Positions 46,417 through 55,956 are shown, counted from the first letter of the stretch. The stretch: 64,000 nucleotides of DNA from Bacteroidota bacterium (GCA_023251455.1 JAHEYT010000021.1:119968-183967), one strand, 5' to 3'. A program made the numbers and translations. The notes: generated from the letters alone by a model not told the origin.

Positions 46417-46529
46417 TTCCCCTTTATTCAAATAAAGCATCAATCTTTGATGGATATATCTAAATCAGAGAGTGAAAAATCTGTAAAAAGCAGTACTTTC
46501 GATTATTATTCACTAAAAATTAATTCGTA

Positions 46530-47507
46530 ATGAAAAACATTCGATTTTTCTCAATATTTAGTAGCAATTTCTACGGTGTGTTAATCGCACTGACTTTATT
46601 TGGTTCAATGCCTTTTACTTCGCAAAGCAGTAACTCAAATGCCGGAGATCAGCCAATCATTGGCCGGTGGGACATCACTGTTGAAATGGGAAATCAATCA
46701 GTGCCATCCTGGCTGGAAGTTAAACTTTCAGGAATAAAAACGCTTGTGGGCTATTTTGTTGCCGAATCAGGAAGCGCCCGTCCGATTTCAAAAGTAAATG
46801 TGAACAACGGAAAAATCACTTTTAGTATTCCTCCACAATGGGACAACGCTGACAATGACATGGTTTTTGAAGGAACTGTAGAAAATGACAAACTTTCGGG
46901 AGTCATCACAAGCAGTTCAGGTGTCAAACATTCATTTGTAGGTGAAAGAGCGCCACTGCTTAAAAGAAGTGCTGCTCCTGAATGGGGAACGCCAATTGCA
47001 CTATTTAATGGCCAGAATCTTGATGCATGGCATCCACAAAAACCGAACAATCAATGGGTGGCTGAAAATGGCATTTTGAAAAACCCAAAGCCCGGAACAA
47101 ACTTAATCAGCAATCAAAAATTTGATGATTTTAAATTGCATGTTGAGTTTAGGTATCCGGAAGAAGGTAATACCGGGATATATTTAAGGGGCCGATATGA
47201 AGTACAGATTGAAGACAGCAAAGGAAAAGAACCTGCATCGATTTATCTTGGAGGTGTTTATGGTTTTCTGACGCCTAATGAAAATGTAGCAAAAGCTCCG
47301 GGTGAGTGGCAAACTTATGACATTACCTTGATTGGCCGGCGCGTAACAATTGAAGCAAATGGCAAAACTGTTATTTGCGACCAGATTATTCCAGGAATTA
47401 CCGGAGGTGCAATTGACAGCAAAGAAGGAGAAGCTGGTCCAATTATGCTTCAGGGAGATCATCGCCCCGCAGATTATAGAAACATTATTATTACGCCCGC
47501 GAAATAG
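46530..47507 (+). CDS. exported DUF1080 (3-keto-disaccharide hydrolase) protein
   Basis: The 325-residue protein has a signal peptide, an N-terminal beta-rich segment (GRWDITVEMGNQSVPSWLEVK, about 46-145) and the C-terminal DUF1080 jelly-roll (PIALFNGQNLDAWHP, FKLHVEFRYPEEGNTGIYLRGRYEVQI, DHRPADYRNIIITPA). Members of this family cleave 3-keto-glycosides and 3-keto-disaccharides. The Gfo/Idh/MocA oxidoreductase and TIM-barrel isomerase in the convergent pair next to it fit that pathway. It is monocistronic, with a bidirectional terminator at 47548. It is the first intact gene after the GH32 remnant. Confidence 0.85.
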   Translation: MKNIRFFSIFSSNFYGVLIALTLFGSMPFTSQSSNSNAGDQPIIGRWDITVEMGNQSVPSWLEVKLSGIKTLVGYFVAESGSARPISKVNVNNGKITFSIPPQWDNADNDMVFEGTVENDKLSGVITSSSGVKHSFVGERAPLLKRSAAPEWGTPIALFNGQNLDAWHPQKPNNQWVAENGILKNPKPGTNLISNQKFDDFKLHVEFRYPEEGNTGIYLRGRYEVQIEDSKGKEPASIYLGGVYGFLTPNENVAKAPGEWQTYDITLIGRRVTIEANGKTVICDQIIPGITGGAIDSKEGEAGPIMLQGDHRPADYRNIIITPAK

Positions 47508-47547
47508 TACTTAAATTCAAACGACTTCCTGAATTTTCAGAAGTAAT

Positions 47548-47581
47548 AAACTCACTAACCAACCTATCGGTTAGTGAGTTT
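47548..47581. terminator. bidirectional terminator between convergent genes
   Basis: AAACTCACTAACC (47548-47560) pairs perfectly with GGTTAGTGAGTTT (47569-47581). A/T-rich ends on both sides serve the plus-strand DUF1080 gene and the minus-strand isomerase gene. Confidence 0.9.
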
Positions 47582-47595
47582 TATTTTACGGTAAA

Positions 47596-48669
47596 TTACT
47601 TCAGGATTTGTTTGGCATATTCAACGCAGGTCTTCACTTCTTTTACTGCATTCGACCATGGTTTAACGTCGTATTCCAGTTCGATGTCGCAATAAATGGG
47701 GTATTTTTTTTCTTTAATATAAGTCAGAACTTGTGCAAGCGGCATTTCGCCCTGTCCCCAAACCTGATTGGTATTTGGAGTAGGTTCTGTTTTGGGTCCG
47801 GTCTTATCTTTAATGTGAATACTAAAGATCCGATTGTGATACTTTTCAATCATGGTGATTGGATCAATACCAGTTGAGCCAAAGAAATGACCTGAATCGA
47901 AATTAAACATTACGGCTGGTGAGATTGCCATAAATGTATCGTAATTAAACCCTTCAGTTGCAAATTGCATGTGCTGGTGGAAAACTGCATACATACCATA
48001 TTTTTCAGCAATAGGACCCATTTTTTTACAGGCGTTTTCGCTTATTTCATCGGACACTCCTTTTGCTCCCATGGCTTTGGCAGCTTTAAAAGCATAGTCA
48101 ATTTCCTCATCTGACCATCGTGATGGTGAGAATTTTACAATGTGTATGCCGATGCCAGCCTTATCGAACATTTTTTTTACATCTTCAAATTTAGACATTG
48201 GCTGAGCCAAACGCCATGCTTTCATTTCGACATTATATTTGGCTACGGCAGCTTCCTGTTCAGGAGTTAATTTGGGACGTTGCATAGGAGCTGGAGCTGC
48301 AGGGGCCGCACCGGGAGTTGCCGCAGGTGCTGGTGGAGGTGCTGGTGGACGCATGAAACTCATCATTGGATTTACCGGTGCACCTAAATAATTTTCAACA
48401 TCATTGCTCATTAATTCCAATGAATTGATACCAGTTTCGTTGCAATATTTGATTATATTTTCAACGCCGCCGGGCATACTGCGCCAGCTATAACTGATGG
48501 CACCAATCTGAACTCCGCCGAATTTTGAATTCGGTTTGGCATCTGGCGCCTGATTTGGAGTACTCTTGATCGCATAACTACTTATGGAAATCAGGGATAA
48601 AGCCACAACAACAGCAATACTGCCAAGTAAACTACGCCGGGATACCCGAGCTTGTGATTTATTATTCAT
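47596..48669 (-). CDS. Tat-exported sugar phosphate isomerase/epimerase-like TIM barrel
   Basis: The 357-residue protein has a Tat-type leader (SRRSLLG, Arg11-Arg12) and the xylose-isomerase-like TIM barrel: FGGVQIGAISYSWRSMPGGVE, YAVFHQHMQFA, MFNFDSGHFFGS, IFSIHIKDKTG and YCDIELEYD. Metal-binding Glu/Asp/His positions are kept. A Pro/Ala-rich insertion of about 25 residues (near 105-135) breaks the barrel between strands. Exported members of this family work with 3-keto-glycoside enzymes, possibly as epimerase or lyase; the exact reaction is uncertain. It follows the oxidoreductase gene on the minus strand by 125 bases. Confidence 0.8.
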   Translation of the reverse strand: MNNKSQARVSRRSLLGSIAVVVALSLISISSYAIKSTPNQAPDAKPNSKFGGVQIGAISYSWRSMPGGVENIIKYCNETGINSLELMSNDVENYLGAPVNPMMSFMRPPAPPPAPAATPGAAPAAPAPMQRPKLTPEQEAAVAKYNVEMKAWRLAQPMSKFEDVKKMFDKAGIGIHIVKFSPSRWSDEEIDYAFKAAKAMGAKGVSDEISENACKKMGPIAEKYGMYAVFHQHMQFATEGFNYDTFMAISPAVMFNFDSGHFFGSTGIDPITMIEKYHNRIFSIHIKDKTGPKTEPTPNTNQVWGQGEMPLAQVLTYIKEKKYPIYCDIELEYDVKPWSNAVKEVKTCVEYAKQILK

Positions 48670-48794
48670 TTTATGTTTAGTTTGAATTTAAATTAGGAAT
48701 GTTTTTATTCTAAGTACAAAACAGCCAATTGGAATCCTAAAAGAGCATCTCAAAATATAATTGAGATGTTCTTTAGAATTTTCAATCCTACATG

Positions 48795-50402
48795 TTATGC
48801 AGGCATATCAGGTAATTTGAACCCATTCTGGTATTCGTGTTTAACCAATGATTTATAGAATTCTTTTGCATTTTTAGAGCTTGGGTCAACTCGTCCACCA
48901 GGGCCGCCAGGACCTCCAGCAGGAGCAGCAGCAGCACCACCTTTGGCAGCAGCGGCAGCGGCAGCAGCGGCAGCAGCCATACTTCTTTGCATATCCAAAA
49001 GTTGTGAATAAGTCGACACCTTATCAGTATCAGAGATGTTGGTGAACTCCATATTTGCACCATCCCATTCCAGAATTCTATTAAGTTTCTGCAAGCGTAC
49101 AGCTAAAACTCCCATCAGCACCATTTCGTTGAACGGACCAGCTTCGCCAAAGTGCGATGCTGTCTTATCGCGAAGATCCGGATTTTTACATGCTTCAACC
49201 CAATCCAGGTAATGGTTGTTATCAGGAATTACTCTTAATACTTCAGGAGATTTAGGTGTTCTGCCAGAAAGCAGGTAAGCATCACTTCCGTGGCTTCCCA
49301 AAATAAGGGTGTCCTTTGATCCGTAGATCGCACAGCCTTCAGCCTGCCATCTTTTCCCTTCAGGAAGTTTGATTTCAGGAATCATTCCATGTAAACCACC
49401 ATCGTACCAAGTAACTTCTACTTCAGGCATTGCCATGTTCGGAAGGTTTGGACGTGCCGGGAATGTCATTTTAACCATTTGGGCATTTGGGCAAGAGTCT
49501 ATCTTAAGTTGTGATGATTGGCCCTGAACTCTAATCGGGGATCCTAATTTCAGTACTTTAAATACAGGATGCATGTTATGGCAGGCCATATCACCAAATG
49601 CGCCGGTTCCGAAATCCCACCAGCCGCGGAAGTTCCAAGGTGTATAAGCTGAATTATATGCACGGAAAGGCATGTGGCCCAACCATAAATTCCAATCCAA
49701 AGTTTTTGGTACTTTTTGAATATCGGTTGGTGTATCTAATCCCTGAGGCCAAATCGGACGGGCTGACCATGCGTCAACTCTGCGAACTTCGCCGATTTCG
49801 CCTGCCCAGGCCCAGGCACATGCCTGACGAACTCCTGGGTTTGAAGAACCCTGGTTTCCCATCTGGGTAGCAACACCGTATTTTTCAGTCAGTTTGGTTA
49901 ACAAACGTGATTCGTAGATCGTGTGGGTTAATGGTTTTTCGCAATATACGTGTTTCCCGAGGGTTATAGCTGTAGCTGTTGGGTTGGCATGGTTATGGTC
50001 AGCGGTGGCAACAACAACCGCATCAATTGATTTTCCCATTTCATCGTACATCACTCTCCAGTCTTTGTATTGCTTTGCTGCCGGATATTTCCCAAAAGTT
50101 TCCTGAACTTTTGAATAACCCCAGTCAACGTCACAAATGGCGACTAAGTTTTCTGTTCCAGGTTTCATCGTACCCCGGGGTGGTGCCGCATTTATTGATT
50201 TGCAAATGTTTAAGATATCGCTGGAGCCTTGGCTACCTGCCCCAACCAACGCAACATTTAATATGTCGCTTGGAGCTTTAAAACCCCTACCGCCCAATAC
50301 GTGGCGCGGAACAATTGTGATTGCAGCAGCTGCAGCTGTCGTCATCCCTAAAAAATTTCTCCTCGAAAGGTCTTTTCGTTTTTGGTTGTCGTTCGAATCC
50401 AT
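48795..50402 (-). CDS. Tat-exported Gfo/Idh/MocA family oxidoreductase
   Basis: The 535-residue protein has a Tat leader (SRRNFLG) and a Rossmann NAD(P) fold (LNVALVGAGSQGSSDILN), then VVVATADHNHANPTAT, GKHVYCEKPLTHTIYESRLL and the C-terminal GFO-type beta-sheet (WDFGTGAFGDMACHNMHPVFK). Such exported enzymes oxidise sugars at C3. Near the C terminus is an Ala run of eleven residues followed by a Gly/Pro-rich linker, encoded by a GCN repeat at about 48896-48980. With the isomerase and DUF1080 genes it makes a plausible 3-keto-glycoside set. It is the first gene of the minus-strand pair. Confidence 0.88.
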   Translation of the reverse strand: MDSNDNQKRKDLSRRNFLGMTTAAAAAITIVPRHVLGGRGFKAPSDILNVALVGAGSQGSSDILNICKSINAAPPRGTMKPGTENLVAICDVDWGYSKVQETFGKYPAAKQYKDWRVMYDEMGKSIDAVVVATADHNHANPTATAITLGKHVYCEKPLTHTIYESRLLTKLTEKYGVATQMGNQGSSNPGVRQACAWAWAGEIGEVRRVDAWSARPIWPQGLDTPTDIQKVPKTLDWNLWLGHMPFRAYNSAYTPWNFRGWWDFGTGAFGDMACHNMHPVFKVLKLGSPIRVQGQSSQLKIDSCPNAQMVKMTFPARPNLPNMAMPEVEVTWYDGGLHGMIPEIKLPEGKRWQAEGCAIYGSKDTLILGSHGSDAYLLSGRTPKSPEVLRVIPDNNHYLDWVEACKNPDLRDKTASHFGEAGPFNEMVLMGVLAVRLQKLNRILEWDGANMEFTNISDTDKVSTYSQLLDMQRSMAAAAAAAAAAAKGGAAAAPAGGPGGPGGRVDPSSKNAKEFYKSLVKHEYQNGFKLPDMPA

Positions 50403-50695
50403 TGGTTAAAATTTTAGTTATAAAAAGTTCAGTTTAGACGTCATAAACACCAGATGGTTTAATATCTTAAACAAGTAAATTACAACACTTAGGAACATTT
50501 GATAATTGCCTAAATTTATCCGGAATTAAAAAAATACTGGGAAATCTAAACCGGCAAAGCCTATTGTTCATTACTACCGTTTTGGATGGCGAATTTCACA
50601 CAACTATGAAGTAAAGGCCTGTTTACCATTCAAAAAACTTGCAAGCAATGAGTATTTCAGGTTAGTTGAGTGTAATAACGAGTAAAAGCAATCAC

Positions 50696-51661
50696 ATGAA
50701 GCACTCTCTTATTCTATTGTTTCTGTTTCTTTCGGCAGGAATTTATTCATGCTCACTTCAGGCAAATGAGCCTGAAGTAAAACCAATCGTTTCAAAAGTC
50801 CCGTTTGGCGATCCATTCATCATGCTTTGGGAAGGAAAATATTACGCTTACGGAACACTTTCTCCGGATGGAATTGCGGTGTTTGTTTCCGACGACTTGC
50901 TTACATGGACTGCTCCGGAAGGTATTCCGAGTGGGTTAGCGCTCAACAAAGCCGACGTCTGGGCCGATCGCTGGTTTTGGGCTCCCGAAGTGTATCCGGT
51001 AAACGGAAAATTTTACATGTATTATTCGGCTGACGAGCACATTTGTGTGGCTACAAGTGATTCGCCGCTGGGTCCTTTCCGTCAGGAAATACAAAAGCCA
51101 ATGATAGAAACCGAAAAATCAATCGACAATTCACTTTTCATTGATGACGACGGAACTCCCTACCTATTTTGGGTCAGGTTTAACGATGGCAATAACATCT
51201 GGATGGCACAACTGGAAAGAAATCTGATTGACCTGAAGCCGGAAACCATGCGCCATTGCATTCATGTTTCGCAACCCTGGGAAGAAATCTGGCCACGGGT
51301 AAACGAAGGTGCTTTTGTGCACAAACGAAATGGCGTTTATTACCTGACCTACTCGGCCAACAGTTACGAAAGTCCTTTCTACGGAATTGGAGTTGCAACT
51401 GCCACTAGTATTACTGGTCCGTGGACGAAGTTTGAAAATAACCCTGTGCTTCAAAAGCCCGGTGAACTGGTTGGCATCGGACATAGCGTCATGTTTACCG
51501 ACAAGGAAGGAAAACTGCGGATTGTTTTCCATGCGCACAGCAGTACCACGAAAATTCATCCACGTAATATGTATATTAGTACCGTAAACTTCGAAACACG
51601 TGATGGTAAAGAAATAATGGTTATCGATAAAAACTACATAACTCCAACATTGAAAAAATAA
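50696..51661 (+). CDS. lipoprotein glycoside hydrolase family 43, first copy
   Basis: The 321-residue protein begins with a lipobox leader (GIYSCSLQ; start ATG 50696 rather than a TTG 30 bases upstream). The five-bladed propeller of GH43 shows the base Asp in VPFGDPFIMLWEGKYYAYGT, a second acidic site in KSIDNSLFIDDDGTPYLFW and the acid Glu in VNEGAFVHKRNGVYYLTYSAN. Likely products are arabinose or xylose from plant side chains. It overlaps the next GH43 gene by one base (TAATG), so translation is coupled. The 293-base gap to the divergent oxidoreductase shows no clear promoter. Confidence 0.88.
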   Translation: MKHSLILLFLFLSAGIYSCSLQANEPEVKPIVSKVPFGDPFIMLWEGKYYAYGTLSPDGIAVFVSDDLLTWTAPEGIPSGLALNKADVWADRWFWAPEVYPVNGKFYMYYSADEHICVATSDSPLGPFRQEIQKPMIETEKSIDNSLFIDDDGTPYLFWVRFNDGNNIWMAQLERNLIDLKPETMRHCIHVSQPWEEIWPRVNEGAFVHKRNGVYYLTYSANSYESPFYGIGVATATSITGPWTKFENNPVLQKPGELVGIGHSVMFTDKEGKLRIVFHAHSSTTKIHPRNMYISTVNFETRDGKEIMVIDKNYITPTLKK

Positions 51662-52716
51662 TGACAAAATTACAAACTCTAATCTTTGCCATGCTCGCAT
51701 TCGTTTCATTCGGAAGATGTGCTGAAAAAGAACCTGTTCAGGATATAAAGGAAAAATCTAAGTTTACCAATCCCGTTTGGGATGGTGCCGATCCGTGGCT
51801 GGTGAAGCACAACAACGAATACATCTATTGCTGGTCGGCCAATAATTCGATCAACGTTTCACGCTCAGCAAAAATGACCCAACGCGGCGAGGTAAAAAAA
51901 ATATGGCAGGCTCCGGCTACCGGCTGGAACCGTTCGTGCGTTTGGGCTCCTGAAATTCATTTTATTCAGGGACGCTGGTACGTGTATTATGCCGCCGGGG
52001 AATCGGGACCACCGTTTATCCACCAACGGACCGGAGTGCTTCGTTCGGCCACCGACGATGTATTCAGCGATTATGAAGATATGGGCGTTTTGTACACCGG
52101 CGATAATCCAGCCGATCCGGCATCGAACGTTTGGGCGATTGATATGACCATCCTGGAACACAAAGGCAAGCTGTATTCTATTTGGTCGGGATGGGTCAAA
52201 CAAGAAAATACCGATGCTACCCAACAACACTTGTACATTTCGGAAATGGAGAATCCCTATACGATGAAAGGCAAGCGCGTGAAACTTTCGTCACCTGTTG
52301 AAAGTTGGGAAACCGGCGGCCCGCTGAATCTGAACGAGGGTGCAGAGATTCTGAAAAACGGAGAAAAAGTATTTGTCATTTATTCGTGCCGCGAATCGTG
52401 GCTGGTTGAATACCGACAGGGAATGCTTCAACTGATTAATCCGGATGGAAACCTGCTCGATCCGGCCAACTGGAAGAAAACAGGCCCGGTATTTCAGGGA
52501 AATTCGCAAGTGTTTGGAGTTGGTCATTGCTCATTCGTGAAATCGCCCGACAATACCGAAGATTGGATTATTTACCACTCGAAAAAAAACACCACTCCCG
52601 GATGGGAACGCGATGTTCGGATGCAACCTTTCAAATGGAATACCGATGGAACACCAAATTTTGGCGAAGCCATTCCTGCCGGGAAATCAATTAATCTGCC
52701 TTCAGGAGAAAAATAA
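51661..52716 (+). CDS. glycoside hydrolase family 43, second copy
   Basis: The 351-residue exported protein (signal about residues 1-20) is a second GH43: NPVWDGADPWLVKHNNEYIYCWS (base), WAIDMTILEHKGKLYSIWSGW (middle Asp) and NLNEGAEILKNGEKVFVIYS (acid Glu). It differs clearly from the upstream copy, so it is not a recent duplication; the two probably act on different linkages. It starts within the stop of the upstream gene and is followed by the GH-A gene after 38 bases, which marks a glycosidase operon. Confidence 0.88.
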   Translation: MTKLQTLIFAMLAFVSFGRCAEKEPVQDIKEKSKFTNPVWDGADPWLVKHNNEYIYCWSANNSINVSRSAKMTQRGEVKKIWQAPATGWNRSCVWAPEIHFIQGRWYVYYAAGESGPPFIHQRTGVLRSATDDVFSDYEDMGVLYTGDNPADPASNVWAIDMTILEHKGKLYSIWSGWVKQENTDATQQHLYISEMENPYTMKGKRVKLSSPVESWETGGPLNLNEGAEILKNGEKVFVIYSCRESWLVEYRQGMLQLINPDGNLLDPANWKKTGPVFQGNSQVFGVGHCSFVKSPDNTEDWIIYHSKKNTTPGWERDVRMQPFKWNTDGTPNFGEAIPAGKSINLPSGEK

Positions 52717-52754
52717 ACCGATATTTGAATTCAAACCATAAAACCAATTTTTAG

Positions 52755-53846
52755 ATGAGAAAAAACCTTTTTACATTACTGGCTATCGTGCTGGTGGCTT
52801 TTGTGGCCTGCCAACCGCAACAAAAGAAAGAAGAGAAAAAAGAACCTGTCTCCACCCGCTGGAACGAAACACAGGCACAACAATGGAGTACCGAAAACGG
52901 CTGGCTTCGCGGTAGTAATTTCAACCCAAGTACAGCCATCAACCAATTGGAAACCTGGCAAGCCGAATCGTTCGATACAGCTACCATCAACCGTGAACTG
53001 GGATGGGCCGAAGGTATTGGCATGAATGTGATGCGCGTTTACCTGCACCACGTAGCCTGGGAAATTGACAAAGAAGGTTTCAAAAGCCGCATGGGAACTT
53101 ATCTCGACATTGCCAGTAAACACGGCATTAAAACCGTTTTCTGTATTTTCGACGACTGCTGGAACCCAACATACACAGCGGGCAAACAGCCGGAACCCAA
53201 AGTTGGCGTTCACAACTCGGGTTGGGTACGCGATCCGGGCGAATTGCTTTATACCGACACCACACTGATCAAAACTTTGGAAGTTTACGTGAAAGATGTG
53301 CTGACCACTTTCAAAGACGACAAACGCATTGCCATCTGGGATTTGTACAACGAACCCGGGAACTCTGGCTACGGCAACAAGTCACTTCCTTTGCTGAAAA
53401 AAGTATTCGAATGGGCTTGGGAAGTTCGCCCGTCACAACCTTTGTCTTCCGGAGTTTGGAACCTGTCATTGTCTGATTTGAACAAGTTCCAGGTTGAAAA
53501 TTCCGACATCATCACGTATCACAATTACGAAAGCCCAGAAAAACATCAGGCTGCAATCGATACGCTGAAAAAATACAACCGCCCGTTGGTTTGTACCGAA
53601 TACATGGCGCGCCGCAACAACAGCCTGTTCACCAACATTATGCCTATGCTGAAAGAACAGAATATTGGAGCTATTAACTGGGGACTGGTTTCCGGAAAAT
53701 CGAATACCAAATATGCCTGGGACGAACCCATCGCTGATGGATCGGAGCCTAAACTTTGGTTCCACGAAATTTTCCATCCGGATGGAAAGCCTTACAAACA
53801 GGAAGAGGTTGACCTAATCAAAAGTCTAACAGGAAAGGCTAAATAG
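52755..53846 (+). CDS. exported clan GH-A glycosidase (GH5/GH2-like)
   Basis: The 363-residue lipoprotein (Cys19, FVACQPQ) is a TIM-barrel glycosidase. It shows NGWLRGSNFNPS, GMNVMRVYLHHVAWEID, the acid/base Glu in IWDLYNEPGNSG and the nucleophile Glu in LVCTEYMARRNN. These are the two-glutamate signature of clan GH-A. Family placement (GH5-type or a near relative) and substrate are uncertain; similar genes are often labelled xylanase or cellulase. The neighbouring GH43 pair suggests a xylan or arabinan target. Confidence 0.78.
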   Translation: MRKNLFTLLAIVLVAFVACQPQQKKEEKKEPVSTRWNETQAQQWSTENGWLRGSNFNPSTAINQLETWQAESFDTATINRELGWAEGIGMNVMRVYLHHVAWEIDKEGFKSRMGTYLDIASKHGIKTVFCIFDDCWNPTYTAGKQPEPKVGVHNSGWVRDPGELLYTDTTLIKTLEVYVKDVLTTFKDDKRIAIWDLYNEPGNSGYGNKSLPLLKKVFEWAWEVRPSQPLSSGVWNLSLSDLNKFQVENSDIITYHNYESPEKHQAAIDTLKKYNRPLVCTEYMARRNNSLFTNIMPMLKEQNIGAINWGLVSGKSNTKYAWDEPIADGSEPKLWFHEIFHPDGKPYKQEEVDLIKSLTGKAK

Positions 53847-53865
53847 CTTATAAAACCACTCTCTT

Positions 53866-54192
53866 ATGGAAAATACTGACCAAATAAAACAAATGTTAAT
53901 TCGGAGATATTCAAAATTAAATAATGCAAAGGAAGAAAAGATCAGGGCGAAGCTGAATAATAATTCGATTGACATAATCATTGAAAGGCACAACTATATA
54001 ACCAATTGGGGAATAGTGTTGTTTACGATTGTAATGGTTGCGCTTGTTGTTCAGATCGTGGCTCTTTATTTATCTAATAGCTTTAATTATGGATTAATCC
54101 CTAACATACTGTTAGTCATACTTTTCCAGAAGGGGTTACATGACAATTTTGAGGTGAAAGAAATTCTAAAGACTTTAAGAGAAATCGGTTAA
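53866..54192 (+). CDS. hypothetical small membrane protein
   Basis: The 108-residue protein is not recognised. It has a charged N-terminal half (Lys/Glu/Asn-rich, helical) and two hydrophobic helices (about 47-66 and 76-90). It lies 19 bases after the glycosidase and 48 before galM on the same strand, so it may be part of the operon. Its lower GC and lysine bias differ a little from the glycosidase genes around it. Confidence 0.5.
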   Translation: MENTDQIKQMLIRRYSKLNNAKEEKIRAKLNNNSIDIIIERHNYITNWGIVLFTIVMVALVVQIVALYLSNSFNYGLIPNILLVILFQKGLHDNFEVKEILKTLREIG

Positions 54193-54240
54193 TGTTGATT
54201 TTCAATTTAATTCCGATTACAACAAATAAAAATTACTAAA

Positions 54241-55389
54241 ATGAAACGAATTAAATCATTCATGATTATTGGGCTGGCACTGGCCTTATTCAATTGCACA
54301 ACCCAGCCACCCAAACCGGAGAATTGCTTCACGCTGAAAGCTGAAGATTTTCAGAAAACCATAGATGGAAAAACGACTAACCTGTATTTCCTGAAAAACG
54401 GGAACATTCAGGCAGCGATTACCAATTATGGCGGACGAATCGTTGGCCTTTGCACTCCGGATAAAGCCGGAAATATGGGCGATATCGTGCTTGGATTTTC
54501 CAGTATCGATGGCTACCTGAAAGCCAAGGAAGTGTTCCATGGAGCATTGATTGGCCGCGTTGGGAACCGCATTGCAAAAGGAAAGTTCATCCTCGACGGG
54601 CAGGAATATACGCTTCCTTGTAATAACGGAGTCAATCACCTGCATGGTGGTCCCGGCGGATTTCACAATGTAATCTGGGATGTAAAAGCGGCTACTGATT
54701 CTTCTATTGTGCTGACTTACCTGTCGAAAGACGGAGAAATGGGTTATCCCGGAAACCTGAATGTGGAAGTTGAGTATTTGTTGAGTTCGAAAAATGAAGT
54801 GGTGATGAGCTACAAAGCAACCACCGACAAAAGCACTCCGGTAAACCTCACCAACCACGCTTTCTGGAACCTGGCTGGCGAAGCAAACGGAACCATTAAC
54901 GACCATGTGCTGACCATCAATGCCGATGCTTACACAGCAGTTGATTCAACGCTGATTCCATTGGCCGGAAATGAACCGGTCGAAGCAACGCCATTCGATT
55001 TCAGGGCAGGAAAAGCCATTGGAGCCGATTTGGCACAACAAGCAGAGAATGTGCAATTGAAAAACGGATTGGGTTACGATCACAACTTTGCACTGAACAA
55101 ACCTGCTGTTGGCGAAATGTCGCTCGCAGCCACTGTTGTTGAACCCGTGAGCGGACGCAAAATGGAAATTTTCACCCAGGAACCTGCCTTGCAGTTTTAT
55201 GGTGGAAACTTTATGGATGGCGCTGATACCGGCAAAAGCGGGAAAACATTTAAGTTCCGAGAATCGCTTGCTTTGGAAACCCAACATTTCCCGGATTCGC
55301 CCAACAATACCAACTTCACGACCATTATCCTGAAACCGGGCGAAACCTATCAAACACAAAGCATTTATAAATTTAGTGTGGTGAAATAG
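54241..55389 (+). CDS. galM: aldose 1-epimerase (galactose mutarotase)
   Basis: The 382-residue lipoprotein (Cys19, FNCTTQ) is a mutarotase interconverting alpha and beta sugars after glycoside hydrolysis. Motifs are ITNYGGRIVGLCTPDK, GVNHLHGGPGGFHNVIWD (His), VNLTNHAFWNLAGE (His), GYDHNFAL and LQFYGGNFMDG, with the base Glu just before. Export to the periplasm fits work on released sugars. It closes the plus-strand glycosidase operon; two palindromic elements follow it. Confidence 0.93.
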   Translation: MKRIKSFMIIGLALALFNCTTQPPKPENCFTLKAEDFQKTIDGKTTNLYFLKNGNIQAAITNYGGRIVGLCTPDKAGNMGDIVLGFSSIDGYLKAKEVFHGALIGRVGNRIAKGKFILDGQEYTLPCNNGVNHLHGGPGGFHNVIWDVKAATDSSIVLTYLSKDGEMGYPGNLNVEVEYLLSSKNEVVMSYKATTDKSTPVNLTNHAFWNLAGEANGTINDHVLTINADAYTAVDSTLIPLAGNEPVEATPFDFRAGKAIGADLAQQAENVQLKNGLGYDHNFALNKPAVGEMSLAATVVEPVSGRKMEIFTQEPALQFYGGNFMDGADTGKSGKTFKFRESLALETQHFPDSPNNTNFTTIILKPGETYQTQSIYKFSVVK

Positions 55390-55407
55390 TTTATTGAGTG
55401 AATTATT

Positions 55408-55440
55408 AGTGAGCGGGTGACTTAAAGTCACCCGCTCACT
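55408..55440. repeat. 33-bp near-perfect palindrome after galM
   Basis: AGTGAGCGGGTGACTT (55408-55423) and its exact complement (55425-55440) form a 16-base stem with a 1-base centre. The element is nearly the same as the one at 29353-29385 after gcvT, with a compensated base pair change. Confidence 0.85.
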
Positions 55441-55447
55441 CCCCAAT

Positions 55448-55482
55448 AGGTCAGCATGTGTTATTCGCATGCTGACCTTTTT
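55448..55482 (+). terminator. intrinsic terminator after galM
   Basis: AGGTCAGCATG (55448-55458) pairs with CATGCTGACCT (55468-55478), then a T-run. It is the likely true stop of the glycosidase operon. Confidence 0.85.
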
Positions 55483-55539
55483 ATTTAATAAAGTGAATGC
55501 ACAACCTAAGTCCAATACTGAATTAGAGCATAACCATAG

Positions 55540-55827
55540 TTATTTTGTCAATCGGTAGTTTTTGCGTAACGCCCAAACAATCGGGATCGTCAAGCCAGCG
55601 ACAAATAATTTAACAACAAAACTAAACCGAATAAGCGACCACTCTCCAGGGGTTTCCGTCCATTCAGGCAAAACAGATGTTGTTGCAGGCATAAACCGAT
55701 TGATGACAGTTGCACTTACATAGTCATTTCGAATGTCATGAAGCGCTAAAAAATCTAAAAATAAACACATCAATAACACCATGATAAGTCCCAATAGAAT
55801 TTTTGTCAATGCTGAAGTTGTTTTCAT
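55540..55827 (-). CDS. hypothetical small membrane protein
   Basis: The 95-residue protein has two hydrophobic helices (about 8-26 and 68-85) with a short polar loop between them (YVSATVINRFMPATTSVLPEW). I do not recognise a family. It is convergent with galM and divergent from the AlkD-like gene. An inner-membrane location is the only inference I can make. Confidence 0.5.
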   Translation of the reverse strand: MKTTSALTKILLGLIMVLLMCLFLDFLALHDIRNDYVSATVINRFMPATTSVLPEWTETPGEWSLIRFSFVVKLFVAGLTIPIVWALRKNYRLTK

Positions 55828-55956
55828 ACGATCTTATTTTTAGATAATGAAATTGTAACGTAATTTTGAATACAATTGGCATAACAAAACGAATAAAAAT
55901 ACTACTAATGAATGAGTTATACAACATAGTAACTAAACAAAATACCATCACCATCC

